Positions 43,790 through 53,765 of a stretch of DNA of 64,000 nt are shown piece after piece. A program made the position numbers and the translations under genes. The notes beneath the pieces are model-generated. The model was not told where the DNA came from, ran no database searches, and was given only the letters and a program-made list of their open reading frames with translations. Source of the stretch: Meconema thalassinum. Its lineage: Eukaryota > Arthropoda > Insecta > Orthoptera > Tettigoniidae. The stretch's first letter is position 1; each line of letters opens with the position of its first letter. Where the stretch lies: the NCBI GenBank assembly GCA_946902985.2, contig OX336388.2, positions 130,264,346-130,328,345 on the forward strand. The letters run 5' to 3'.

Positions 43790-45190
43790 CCCCGTTTCTT
43801 CAAAAATTCTGCCCCTCCTCTGTCACCGAGAATGCAGGAAAGGACCCTACAGAGCTCTGCAGAAAATGCAAACGCAGAACAGAAGAAGAAGGGGACTCAG
43901 CTACATGCGAGGCATGCGAAAGAAGGGAACATAAGAAATGTGCGGGTCTGACGCAAGGCGAACTAGACACGCTTACGAGGGCTAACTGTAGACTCGCGAT
44001 TGATCTCTATAGAATCCATGCAATCATCCATAGAGCAAATGAAACAGAACATGGAATCCACCCTCATAGAAAGAGTACAAGAAGCGGTACCGGTAGCCAG
44101 GGAGATGGGAAAAACCTCTCTCCCCCCGGCAAGAACCAAAAACAGCAGCCACAATAAGCCGGACGACCAAAGAAAACAGGAGCCCTCCATGCAGACGCAA
44201 CAAAAGAAATTAGCAAAGCTACCACAATCAAGTCACCAGTCATATTATTATTAGCGTATGGTACAACACAAAACAAACAACATAAACAATATACATACAT
44301 ACAATAAGTAACACATTACAACTATTACAATCATGCAAGGGAAAGGGTGTTCAAAGATTAATGTCTAAATTTTCTAGCCATCTTATGGCTTCAGTAGAGG
44401 CTATTACAAAGTCCTGTGTTGATCCAGTGAATGCCCTACTAATACACTCAGTGACAATATGGTTCATAGTCTGTCTAACTGCACCACAATCACAGGTTGG
44501 GGAAGAACGCATGCCCCATTTAAACATCATTGATCCGCATCTCCCGTGGTTAGTGCGGACTCTGTTGAGAGTTACCCATGTCTTGCGGGGCAAATCAAAT
44601 CCGGCTGGCATATTTTGAATGTTGAACAATGCCTGCCATTGCATTGGAGCTATGCTGTTCCACTCTTTTTGCCAATCAGCTTTTGGATCATAAACCTGCC
44701 TAACCAGTTCCTGTGCTGTTTGAATAGGTGGAGATCTTGACTTGAGACGGCTATATCTGGTGCTAGCATCTTCATGAATGGGGAGTTCAGGATTGGCCAA
44801 TATCTTGTTGTATTCCCTGACCAAGTTGTTCAGTCTTCTAATTCTAGGCGGTTCTATGTGACTAAGCACAGGCAACCAGAAAAGAGGGGTAGATTTTATC
44901 GTGCCACTAATAATACGCATTGTCTCATTCAGGACTGTGTCCACCTTTTTAACATGAGAGCTGTTGACCCAAACTGAGGAACAGTACTCAGCTGTTGAAA
45001 GTACCAGTGCCATCGCCGAAGTACGCAATGTAGTTGCAAACGCTCCACCAGCCATACAAAACATGGTAGAGGTACCAGCCACGCAAAACAACCAGAGCCC
45101 TCCCCAAGATAATCAGACCAGTCTCCATCTAAACGAGGCTTCGACCACCAACGCGCAGCGCACAGAGACGGAAACAGAAGACCCGCTATT
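43790..45190 (+). pseudogene. LINE ORF1-like piece with a PHD-type zinc finger
   Basis: 43835-43990 encodes CRKCKRRTEEEGDSATCEAC followed by ERREHKKCAGLTQGELDTL, a C-x2-C ... C-x2-C ... H-x2-C pattern typical of PHD fingers in ORF1 of CR1/Jockey-like elements. Then comes a coiled-coil-like MISIESMQSSIEQMKQNMES and a basic/glutamine-rich part to 44250. After the inserted LINE, PATQNNQSPPQDNQTSLHLN to 45190 continues the low-complexity part. No stop-free full ORF1 remains. Confidence 0.6.
44250..45040 (-). pseudogene. 5'-truncated Jockey-like LINE inserted in the ORF1 piece
   Basis: Encodes TLRTSAMALVLSTAEYCSSV, IISGTIKSTPLFWLPVLSHI, PAGFDLPRKTWVTLNRVRTN and CDCGAVRQTMNHIVTEC, ending AIRWLENLDINL at 44363 with an intact C-terminus of about 225 residues. 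The 3' end is a TAA-type tail at 44250. It is uninterrupted and so is younger than its host. Confidence 0.88.
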
Positions 45191-45194
45191 TCTC

Positions 45195-45410
45195 AATCTT
45201 ATAATATGTCACATGGGTGGTATTGGATTGTCTCTAGCAGGTTCGAAACCTGGCGCAGTCAGCTGGCATTTGAGGGTGCGCAAATGCGAGGGAGCCGTGT
45301 CAGTACATTTACTGGCACGTTAAAGATCCCCTTCGGGGCAAAATTCCGGCACCCCGGCGTCTCTAAAAGCCAGTGTAGTTAAAAGGGACGTAAAACCAAT
45401 AACATTATTA
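45195..45410 (+). mobile_element. SINE piece, family F
   Basis: Contains AGCAGGTTCGAAACCTGGCG (B-box-like), ACGTTAAAGATCCCCTTCGG, GGCACCCCGGCGTCTC and GGGACGTAAAACCAATAACA. The A box is missing. It lies in the hAT element. Confidence 0.65.
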
Positions 45411-46016
45411 TTGTCTCTAAGGGGCGCTCATTACTCTTGTAGATGCATGAACATATTCAGATTTCAAATTTTCATTTTTTAAATAAAATATTTTTTCTTT
45501 TTCTTTTTAATTAAAAACATTTAGTCAAAATTTGCCGCCCCCTAAAATCTGCCGCCTATACAGCCTATACGTAAATCCGCCCCTGGCTCTACGGTTTGAA
45601 GAGGAGCTCCGCAGTCACAGGCAGGAGAATCATGAAGTCCCCATTTATGTAGCATGGTGTTACATCTGGCGTGACCTGTTCTTAGGAGATTTAACTTTAC
45701 CCAATGGTTTCTCTTCAGGTTAAATCCCGGAAGTCTTATAGTAGGATCTAGAATACCTTGATGTTTCACAGGAGCAGACTTCCAGTTTTGGCGACATTGT
45801 TCCGTGAAATTAATGTCAGGTATGTTATGCCATATTGGGTTCCTTGATCTAAGACGAGTGGAGGGAAGATCATTAAGAACTTCATTAATTGGGAGATCCT
45901 GTGGGTGATTTTGTTGATGTAGCTTTCTCCACTCACGTACTGTTGCTTCCTGTCGTCTTAGTTCTGGAGGTGATATGTTACTGATAGTGTGTAACCAGGG
46001 AGTTGGGGCGGATCTC

Positions 46017-47410
46017 ACAAGGGGAGGATACGTTGTATGGGTCACCGATTCAAACCATCTTTAGTTCACGTGTAGGGCATGACTAGGTGTATGCCAGGTG
46101 CAAGTAGTAAGGTGCGCTTCTCAGCCGATTCCGAGAAATTAATTATTCGTAATTGCTGTAGCGCGTTCATGTGCGCTGTACATTAACTTGAAGTCAAGGA
46201 GCGCATGGTTCAGCGGTAAGAGCCCTGCTTCGTAAGCGTGAGATCGCAGGTTCGAATCCCAACGGTGAGCCTTTTTTTTTTGTAAACATAGGCAATTCGT
46301 ACAACTGTAGGTGTCGTGAATAATGTTCATTTTGCAGTCAATTGTAATAACGTGTTCTGTGAGCGGGAAAAGTGATTCTGAAATCATCGTATGGGGTTGA
46401 ACGTTTGTGACATTGCATAATGTACAGTCGGGGCATTGCAAATACATTGGTATTATAAATGGTCAGGTGTACTCTGTTATATGTATACGCTTATACACTG
46501 AAGGCCCAGTCTGTTCCGTTCATTGCACGTCAGTGAACCATCAGACCACTCCGTACCCCGCAAATAGTGTCCCATGCTATGGGTATGGTTGTGTTACCGT
46601 TTTTACTATTCATGACATTCATCAACACACACATATTTCTATTTTTTTACACACTCATAATACATAACAATTCCAAGACTTTTTTTCTTCACTGCCTACT
46701 TGATATTTGTACTCTCGTACTGCCTTTTTGTTACTCTGTTCTCGCACTGCCTTCTCGATACTCTGTTGCTACAGTTGGAAAGTGTTCGGAACTGGCGAGG
46801 ACACCTGCACACAAACTAACGATAACGGTGGGCAGGAGGATAAACGGTTCACCCAGGAAACGTTGAATGCCGCATTCGTTCCCTGGCTCTAGAGGTAGCA
46901 ACATCATAAGAGTGGGAATAATTGTGTGATGTCGGATATTACACGTTATAGTGATGTGCCGGTGCCTACGAAGGCCGATGGAAGTGGACCGCATTCAAAT
47001 TCCGCGACGAGGATGTAATCTCCTGTACGATTTATTCCCACTCCCCTTTCCCGCTCACATAACACGTTATTACAATAGACTGCAAAATGAACATTATTCA
47101 CGACACCTACAGTTGTACGAATTGCCTATGTTTACAAACATAAAAAAAATGCTCACTGTGGGATTCGATCCAGTGATCCCACGCTTACGAAGCAGGGCTC
47201 TTACCGCTGAACCATGAACTTCTTGGCTTCATGTTAACGTACAGCGCACATGAACGCGCTTCAGCAATTACGAATAATTAATAATTAATTTCTCGGAATC
47301 GGCTGAGAAGCGCACCCTACTACTTGCACCTGGTATACGCCTAGTCATGCCCTACACGTGTACTAAAGATGGTTCGAATCGGTGCCCCATACATCGTATC
47401 CTCCCCTTGT
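46017..47410. mobile_element. Foldback element with 350-bp arms carrying tRNA-like sequences
   Basis: Ends ACAAGGGGAGGATACG (46017) and its reverse (47395-47410) start inverted arms of about 354 bp (46017-46370 and 47052-47410). The arms share TGCGCTTCTCAGCCGATTCC, CGTTCATGTGCGCTGTAC and GCAATTCGTACAACTGTAGG. The 680-bp centre has no gene. No target duplication is obvious, and about 60 codons of the host LINE are lacking at the site. The class is unknown. Confidence 0.8.
46190..46272 (+). ncRNA. tRNA-like Pol III unit in the left arm
   Basis: A box TGGTTCAGCGGTAAGAGC and perfect B box GGTTCGAATCC, followed by a T10 run at 46271-46280 that would stop Pol III. The T stem does not pair well (GCAGG with CCCAA), so it is not a working tRNA gene. 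The right arm (47150-47222, minus) has GGATCGAATCC and an A-box copy. Confidence 0.5.
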
Positions 47411-47760
47411 CAGTGTTTTCCGCGATTTGAGTTTTTGGCCTGTGTATTCCAAGTGTTTCTTGAAGGTTAACGAACGGTCCAAGGTGATGCCAAGATACTT
47501 AGGGCTGAAATTGTGCTTAACTCTTTACTGGCAGAAGTTTACTTTCAGCTGTTGGTGGGCAATTCGGTTGCACAGATGAAATGCACACACTTCTGTCTTA
47601 TTTGGATTGGGACTAAGTCTCAATTTTGTATAATACGCATGCATTAATTGCAAATCACTAATAATGGGGCAATTTAGGATTACGCGTTTCGACCCCCAAG
47701 AGACTGTCATCGGATCCTGATCACTGTGTTCAGGTTTAAGTTTACACTAATATAATTACA

Positions 47761-47969
47761 CTACTCTTGTAGTAGCTTGTCTTTTTTTTAAATACGATTC
47801 GCAATTTAAATCTCGTTATACGTAAAGGTTTGTTTTGTCTTAAAGGTTCTATGAATTACGTAAGGAAAGGTGTATATGCACGTAGGCTATATACAATATA
47901 GAATAGCATAATGTAATAATAAAAAAATAAAATTAACAAAATTAGCATGCACTAGAAAACTCTATTTGT
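47761..47969. other. No feature recognised
   Basis: AT-rich sequence between LINE remnants and the foldback-type repeat G. Confidence 0.3.
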
Positions 47970-48140
47970 AATGGTATATTGGCTTTCATGGCCAGTGAAT
48001 TAAAAAGTCAGCAAGTTTTCTAGGTTTGTGCCGTGTCTTGTGTGGGGTTTCGCCTAGGACACCAAGCTGGCTCATCAGCGGGCTCTTGGTGTCCCCGCCC
48101 GGACCCCCACAGGAGTAGCGAACTGCGCGCTATCTCCCTA
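47970..48140 (-). repeat. Foldback repeat G, single arm, with hammerhead-like core
   Basis: Shares GTGTGGGGTTTCGCCTAGGA and CGTGTCTTGTGTGGGG with the full palindrome at 53475-53765, and CACAGGAGTAGCGAACTGCG with 52815-52915. On the minus strand CTGATGAGCC...GGCGAAAC gives a hammerhead-like core with a 3-bp stem II, but the expected cleavage triplet is GAC instead of NTH, so activity is doubtful. Confidence 0.5.
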
Positions 48141-48500
48141 TTGTGATGGCTGTATTAGTGTCTGTTATCTGTAATTCAGGTAAGGACTGCAGACGATCAA
48201 TTTCAAGTAGTCCTACTTGCGCTACCAAATGCTACCGTCAACGACACCTAGCCGTGAACTTGGCTATTAGATGCCACCGCAACCGGCACCTGGCGACAAA
48301 CTTAAGAACTAATAGAGCGTTAATCAAATCTAACCTATAAATTTAGCTTCACACAATTGTAGTTAGTGGAAGGTCCTTTTACATGCCATTAATCTATGAC
48401 ATGGGTCCGCCGGCTTTACTTCCCCTCCGAAGGAAGGCATACTGAGGGATTTTAACACTCTTGAAAATCCGACGACTTCGGTCAGGTTTGAATCCGCGAT
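48141..48500 (-). mobile_element. SINE, family A (copy 2)
   Basis: Same body as 52928-53455, with the reverse of the B box (ggtttgaatccgc) at about 48485 in the head region. The head beyond 48500 is degenerate. Confidence 0.75.
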
Positions 48501-49051
48501 CTTGGGCAAATATGGCATGACGGGTGCGGTGGTGAGTTGTCCAGCGAAATGGGAACTAGTCAACTTATATGGTTTCAGGCAATTGCAATATTCTGGTCAG
48601 GTTTCGAGGTAATTCTGCGGGCGGCCTATCAAGATAACAAATCAGGACGCTACTTTTAAGGTGTGTCTGCGTGAATATCAATGAGCCACTCAACCTGAAA
48701 CTGTTTGGTACACATGTAATGTTAATGGTTGTAATATTGCGGTGATTGAGCATGTGGGAGGCGTCAACATTGATGGTGGGTGAAATGCCAGGAATATGTA
48801 AAGTTAATATACGGTACGGCAAACATGTTCACGTATAAGAGGTGGGGCATAAGGGCTGAGCGGTTAAGCTGCTTGTGCTTCACAAAAGGCAATCGGTCGG
48901 GTTGTATTCCCGATTCATGATTGTGACGATTTTCGAGGTGAAATGTCAGTTCTGGTGGTTGGAATTCTACGTTAAATAAGGAGGTTCTGTGGCTTATGAA
49001 CGTAAGAGTAACAGTCAACGTTAAACCTCAAGCCATCTTTCTTTCTTAGTC
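48501..49051. other. No feature recognised
   Basis: Unique-looking sequence. A weak B-box-like GGTTGTATTCCCGATTC near 48898 hints at an old SINE but is not enough to call. Confidence 0.35.
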
Positions 49052-49410
49052 CGCGTCATTGCGTAGAGGCTTGCACTCTTGGCGGTCACCATGGAGGCCC
49101 GGGTTCAATTCCCGGCTCTACCAAGAAATGTATTTCTGGTTTGAGGACTGGAAGTACACTCAGCCTAGTGAGGCAAAATTGAGAAGAGGCGGGCTTGATT
49201 CCTACCTCAGCCATCCTGGAAATGGTTTTCCGTGGTTTCCCACTTCTACTCCTGGAAAATGCTGGGATGATACCTGACTTAAGGACACGGCCTCTTCCTA
49301 CTCAAGTCTTACCTCAATTACATCTACACTGTTACAGACATCAATGTGACACAGGTTATATCAGATAAATTCCACACACACCACAACGTCGTAAAGCCCC
49401 TAAACAATAA

Positions 49411-49457
<47 letters not shown>

Positions 49458-49458
49458 T
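49052..49458 (+). mobile_element. tRNA-derived SINE, family B (copy 2), ending in (CTTT)n
   Basis: Head with CGTCATTGCGTAGAGGC and B box GGTTCAATTCCCGGCTC, body with TGGTTTTCCGTGGTTTCCC, end GTCGTAAAGCCCCTAAACAA. A (CTTT)n microsatellite of about 12 units (49410-49458) forms the tail. Confidence 0.85.
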
Positions 49459-49741
49459 CGCAGTGGTCAAGATGCTTGCCTCTCACCAAGTCGGACCGGG
49501 TTCAATTTCCGGTTAATGAATATGAGATTTTCGATGTGAAATCTCTTGTCCTGTGGTTCGGATTCCACTTAAAAAGGAGGTCCCGTGGCTCATGATCGCG
49601 AGATTAACGATCACGAACTACAAGCTTCCTTTTTTCTTTAATATCAGTAATAATTACCACACTTACTATGTTTTCTGGCAGTTTTTCTTGTTTTTGTTTG
49701 TTTTCGGAAGGCAGAGACTGTCTGTGGGTGTCACTGTAGGT

Positions 49742-49800
49742 TGAATATTTGAATCTGATGATGCTCGCTTGACGAGCGAAACATGTCATCCCTTATATTT
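49742..49800 (+). ncRNA. Hammerhead ribozyme motif, Penelope type (type I)
   Basis: Core CTGATGA at 49755-49761, stem II GCTCG (49763-49767) with CGAGC (49773-49777), GAAA at 49778-49781, two-pair stem III with AT loop, and GTC at 49785-49787. AATAT before the core can pair with ATATT after it. All core residues match consensus. The terminal repeat around it is not delimited. Confidence 0.65.
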
Positions 49801-49957
49801 CTTCTTCTTCTTCTTCAATAGTCCGTAACAATATACAGGGTGTTTCTAAATTCCCATTACAAACTTTGTGGGCTTGCAATGGGGACCAAGACGGTTAAGT
49901 TTAGCATAGGAACTTGGGTCCAGGAACGAACTGTCTTCCCGCTACCCGCAAGAAACA

Positions 49958-50807
49958 TGGTGTCCACAGGCAGGAAAAGTCAGGAATTTTGTTTTTGGTC
50001 AGGAAAAGGTGTGAAAAAATGGCGTGAGTCAGGAAAAAATGGCGAAAAGTATTAGAAAGTCGGGAATTTTATATTAACAATACAGTATTTTGTATTTTAC
50101 AGCCATATTTTGATGTTACTAGTTCAACTAATCTCTGACACTCGTATCACAAAGAAAGGTTTATGATGCAATCCTTAACTATGGAGGTGTACATAGTGTA
50201 ACCATTTCTCAGCAAATTATTTTGTCAGTGGAGGGGGGGGGGGGGAGCTATAAAGCGCTATGAAAATGGTTAACAAGTTAAGAGAGAGAGAGTTTGAAAG
50301 AACATGAAAAGGCAATTGCAGCTAAGAGAAAACTGACATAGGAGATTTTAAAAACTAGAAGACGAGAGGAATATATCAAGATTAAAGTCTCAATATGAAG
50401 AAGAGAACATTAAAAGAAAAATGCACAAGAATAACACAAGAAAGAATTATGAGATGCCTAAGTCAAGTGATAGATTAAGAATAGACAGGTTTTTTAAGAC
50501 TGAAAGAAACTTATTTTATAGTATTAAGGTTGTGTGAATTCACTATAGTTTAGGTTATTAAGTACTTAGATTTATGTATTATTGCATTCTAATTTACTTT
50601 ATTTTGTATTTTAAATGAATACAGAGGCGAACGTTGGACAGCTATGGGGACGGTGGAGGCTGCTAATAAAATACATATAGGCTAGACCTATTTGTTTGCT
50701 CAATAAACCTTTTTTCCAATGTTACGATGACTTCACGAGTCGGGAATGTTGTTGAAAAATGGTCAGGAAAAGTCAGGAAATTGACATTGAAAATTCCGGG
50801 GACACCA
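49958..50807. mobile_element. Unclassified insertion with TGGTGTCC ends
   Basis: TGGTGTCC and GGACACCA are inverted ends, and CAGGAAAAGTCAGGAA recurs near both. The flanks rejoin as mariner end sequence. The interior encodes broken basic, lysine-rich pieces (MPKSSDRLRIDRFFKTER) near 50460-50520. No clear target duplication; class unknown. Confidence 0.5.
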
Positions 50808-50889
50808 TGAAAAAGAACACAGCACACGTTCACAGCTCCCTCATTTCCGGCGCTCTGTCCGACTCCTGTTGCTTGTCGTCTGGGTCCAA

Positions 50890-51400
50890 TTACAGGTGGG
50901 GCTCGAAGTAACGACCACCGCCGTCAACACAGACACGGCACCTCCGTACCATGTTCTGGTAAACACGATCACCAATCCCTGGTCCTCCAATATCCGCCGT
51001 AGTCATAACCCGCGCCAGTAGGTCTTCTCTGATTCCACAGGGGTGTCGTAAATCAAGGCCTTTATGTGACCTCACAGGTAATAGTCTAGCGGTGTCAAGT
51101 CGGGTGAACGTGCAGGCCAAGCAATAGTCTAGCGGTGTCAAGTCGGGTGAACGTGCAGGCCAAGCAATCGGGCCCCCACGACCTAGCTACTGTTGCCCAA
51201 ATCTGTGGTGCACATGAATTCAGACCGCAAGTGAAAAATGAGGTCGTGCGCTATCGTGCTGAAACCACATGTTTTGACGCACATGCAGTGGTACATCGTC
51301 TAAGAACTCATGCAGTATGTCTTCCAAGGAATACCGAGTACGCGGCTACCGTGAGATTTCGTGGAAGAGGGTATGGAATGTCAACAAACTTGTAGGGGAT
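50890..51400 (-). pseudogene. Mariner-type transposase, C-terminal half
   Basis: Encodes RQNMWFQHDSARPHFSLAV (second catalytic D), then AWPARSPDLTPLDYYL with the third acidic region, GHIKALIYDTPVESE and the end QNMVRRCRVCVDGGG-RYFE. The W after DYYL is a stop, and frameshifts occur. A 44-bp tandem duplication (51081-51124 and 51125-51168, unit starting near AATAGTCTAGCGGTGTC) breaks the domain. Confidence 0.8.
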
Positions 51401-51570
51401 ATGGGACATCAGGTGATGGTTTAATGACGTACGTACTCAAGTCAGTGGCGCTGAAAATGCGGGAGATTTGAGCTTGTGCTGTGGTGTTTTTTTTTTTTTG
51501 CGGATAGCAAGAAGACGGTACGTTTCCGGACACAAGTTCCTATGCTAAACTTAACCGTCTTGGACCCAAC

Positions 51571-52495
51571 TGTTGTTGTTTGAGTCTTCAGTCTTTTGAC
51601 TGGTTCGATGCAGCTCTCCATGCCTCCCTGTCCTGAGCTAATTGTTTCATCTCTACATAGCTACCACACCCTACATCCGAGGCAATCTGTTTAACATATT
51701 CTAACCTTGGTCTACCCCTACAGTTCTTGTCCTCGACCCTTCCTTCCATATCTAAGCTTGCTATTCCCGCGTGTCTTAGTATGTGTCCTACTAACCTATC
51801 TCTTCTCTTTATTAGCAGTCGCCAGAAACATCTCTCCTCTCCCACTCGTCTTAATACCACTTCGTTTGTAACCCTATCTACCCATCTGATCTTCATCATT
51901 ATCCTGTAACACCACATTTCAAATTGTTCAATTCTCCTCTTTTCTGCTGCACCAATAGTCCAAGTTTCACTTCCATAGAGCGCCATGCTCCAAACAAAGG
52001 CTTTCAAAAATGACTTGCTAATATCTAAATCTATATTCGATGTCAACAGATTCCTTTTTTTTTTTTTGTAGAAATGCTTTCCTTGCCTGAGCCAACCTAC
52101 TTTTTATATCCTCTTTGCTTCGTCCATCACTGGTTATTTTGCTTCCTAAGTAACAGAAGTCTCCTACTTCCTTCAGCTTCTCACCTGCAAATTTGATCTC
52201 CATAGAGGTTTCTGATTTATTTCGGCTGCATTCCAGTATTTTTGTTTTACATTTATTAATTTTCATCATGAATTCTTTCCGTAAGACGGAGTCCATACCA
52301 TTCAAAAACTCATTCAAATCCTGTGGCGTGTCGGCCAAGATGACGATGTCATCAGCAAATCTCAGAGTTGAAATTATTTCTCCTTGAATCTCCACTCCCA
52401 CTTTAATTTTTTCTCCAATTTCCTTCATTGCTTTTTCGATGTAAAGATTGAAAAGTATGGGTGATAAGTTGCAGCCTTGTCTTACACTACAAGTC
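51571..52495 (-). pseudogene. 5'-truncated LINE (family of 31105-31630)
   Basis: Encodes VRQGCNLSPILFNLYIEKAM, the active-site LRFADDIVILADTPQDLNEF, GDFCYLGSKITSDGRSKEDI, LYGSETWTIGAAEKRRIEQF and the end EAWRAASNQSKD. A T-run (52055-52067) causes a frame break between the two long frames. Inserted in the right end of the mariner element and ends in AACAACAACA. Most of the C-terminal two-thirds is readable. Confidence 0.88.
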
Positions 52496-52814
52496 CTCAA
52501 AGTCTGTAATGAGAATTTAGAAACACCCTGTATATGTCGTAGTCAGGTAGTGAAATCTGTTATTTCATGAAAATCTTAGGCACTTCTCGAAAGGTCCGCA
52601 CATAATGTAAAAAGAGATAGTTGCTCTATCTGACGGGTTTCTTCATGAAGTGATTTAGGCAGATGGTGTAAGAAATGATTTTACATTATCAGCCGAGGCA
52701 CCTCATGAAGACCCGGTGTTTGTTGATTCTACTGATGGAGTCTTATATTAACTTTTCGTCGTCATGCACGAACTATTCCAAGAAATAAAGTAGCCTAATG
52801 CTTGTTTATTATGT

Positions 52815-52915
52815 CCGCGCCCGGACCCTCACAGGAGTAGCGAACTGCGCACTACCTCCCTTTATATGAAGCGCACGTGCGCCTCTTTACTGCGAGAGCT
52901 AAAAGCTCAAGCTGT
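52815..52915 (-). repeat. Foldback repeat G, internal piece
   Basis: GCGCCCGGACCCTCACAGG and AGTAGCGAACTGCGCACTAC match 48090-48140. The preceding 52533-52814 shows nothing recognisable. Confidence 0.6.
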
Positions 52916-52927
52916 CATAACCTCCCT

Positions 52928-53455
52928 AAGGGCAGCTTCGGTGGCGTAGTTGGTAGCATGCTGAGTTTCTACGCCCAAGATAGCGGGTTCAAACCCGGCT
53001 GAAGCCGTCGGATTTTTTAAGAGCGTTAAAAATCCCTCAGTATGGCTTCCTTCGGAGGGGAAGTAAAGCCGGCGGCCCCATGTCATAGATTTATGGCATG
53101 TTAAAGATCCTTCCACTAATTACACCTGTGTGAAGCTAAATTGGTTAGGTTAAGAATGTAAACAACGCTCTTAGGTTTCTACGTCCGTTGCCAAGAGCCG
53201 ACTGCGGTGGCGTCTAGTAGCTACGTTCTGAACTAGGCCTAGTAGTCGTTGACGGTGGCGTTTGGCGGCAATAGTAGGAACTATTTGAAAAATTCTAAGT
53301 TGCAGTCTGTACTTAAATTTAAAAAAAAAACAGATACACACACTAATACAGCCATCACAATTAACACCGGTTATCAGACAGATTCTACACACACCCAAAG
53401 TACACGGGGGTACATGACCGCGTTGTCGCAGCCCCTAAACTAAGGAACCAACCAA
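52928..53455 (+). mobile_element. tRNA-derived SINE, family A (copy 3, complete)
   Basis: The head has GGTGGCGTAGTTGGTAGCAT (A box) and GGTTCAAACCCGGC (B box). The body has CTTCGGAGGGGAAGTAAAGC and TGTGTGAAGCTAAATTGG. The 3' part has AACACCGGTTATCAGACAG and ends GCAGCCCCTAAACTAAGGAA CC-type sequence. The best full-length copy in the window at about 530 bp. Confidence 0.88.
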
Positions 53456-53474
53456 CCAACTTCCCTATGAAGGC

Positions 53475-53765
53475 TTCCAAAACGATGGTATATTGGTTTT
53501 CACGGCCAGTAAATTCAAGCTCAGCAATTTTTCTAGGTTTCTGCCGTGTCTTGTGTGGGGTTTCGCCTAGGACACCAAGTAGCGAACTGCGCTTTTTTAT
53601 GAAGCACACCTGCGCCTCTTTACTGCAGGCGGGGACACCAAGAGCCAGCTTGGGGTCCTAGGCGAAACCCCATACAAGACACGACACAAATCTAGAAAAA
53701 AATCTGAGTTTTAATTCACTGGCCGTGAAAGCCAATAGACAATATTAATTTTAATCGAAAGTTAG
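53475..53765. repeat. Foldback repeat G, complete palindrome
   Basis: Arms contain GTATATTGGTTTTCACGGCC, CGTGTCTTGTGTGGGG and CTAGGACACCAAG, and the reverse on the right, including GGGTCCTAGGCGAAACCCC. A 50-bp centre has GTAGCGAACTGCGC. Non-coding. Confidence 0.75.

Larger units (their letters stand above)
41665..45585 (-). mobile_element. hAT DNA transposon, 3.9 kb, with nested insertions
   Basis: Terminal repeats CAGGGGCGGATTTA at both ends in inverse orientation. The flanks are GCTCTACA (41657-41664) and GCTCTACG (45586-45593), an 8-bp target duplication with one mismatch. It holds a decayed transposase gene (41860-43278, minus), a LINE ORF1 piece (43790-45190) that itself contains another LINE (44250-45040), and a SINE piece (45195-45410). 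Confidence 0.9.
41410..47760 (-). pseudogene. Jockey-like LINE split by a hAT and a foldback element
   Basis: One LINE can be read in pieces on the minus strand. 47760-47411 encodes LRLSPNPNKTEVCAFHLCNR and SPKYLGITLDRSLTFKKHLE (RT after the active site). 46016-45586 encodes PWLHTISNISPPELRRQEAT, TIRLPGFNLKRNHWVKLNLL and CDCGAPLQTVE. 41664-41410 encodes HIIQERPLKKYAGSPQDVV and the end WLQQLDNSL with a stop. Removing the hAT element joins QTVE to HIIQERP in frame. About 60 residues are missing at the foldback site. The end is AT-rich (ATAA)n. Confidence 0.88.
49836..52530 (-). mobile_element. Mariner-family element with two nested insertions
   Basis: Ends CAGGGTGTTTCTAAATTC and its reverse, with TA at 49834-49835 and 52531-52532. 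The inverted ends are long (over 150 bp), sharing ACGGTTAAGTTTAGCATAGG. The element contains a transposase piece (50890-51400, minus), an 850-bp insertion (49958-50807) in the left end and a LINE (51571-52495) in the right end. Confidence 0.85.

Noticed and set aside
46190..46272. A tRNA gene
   Set aside because: A and B boxes are present, but the T stem does not pair and a near copy lies inverted at 47150-47222, so it is a tRNA-derived part of a repeat.
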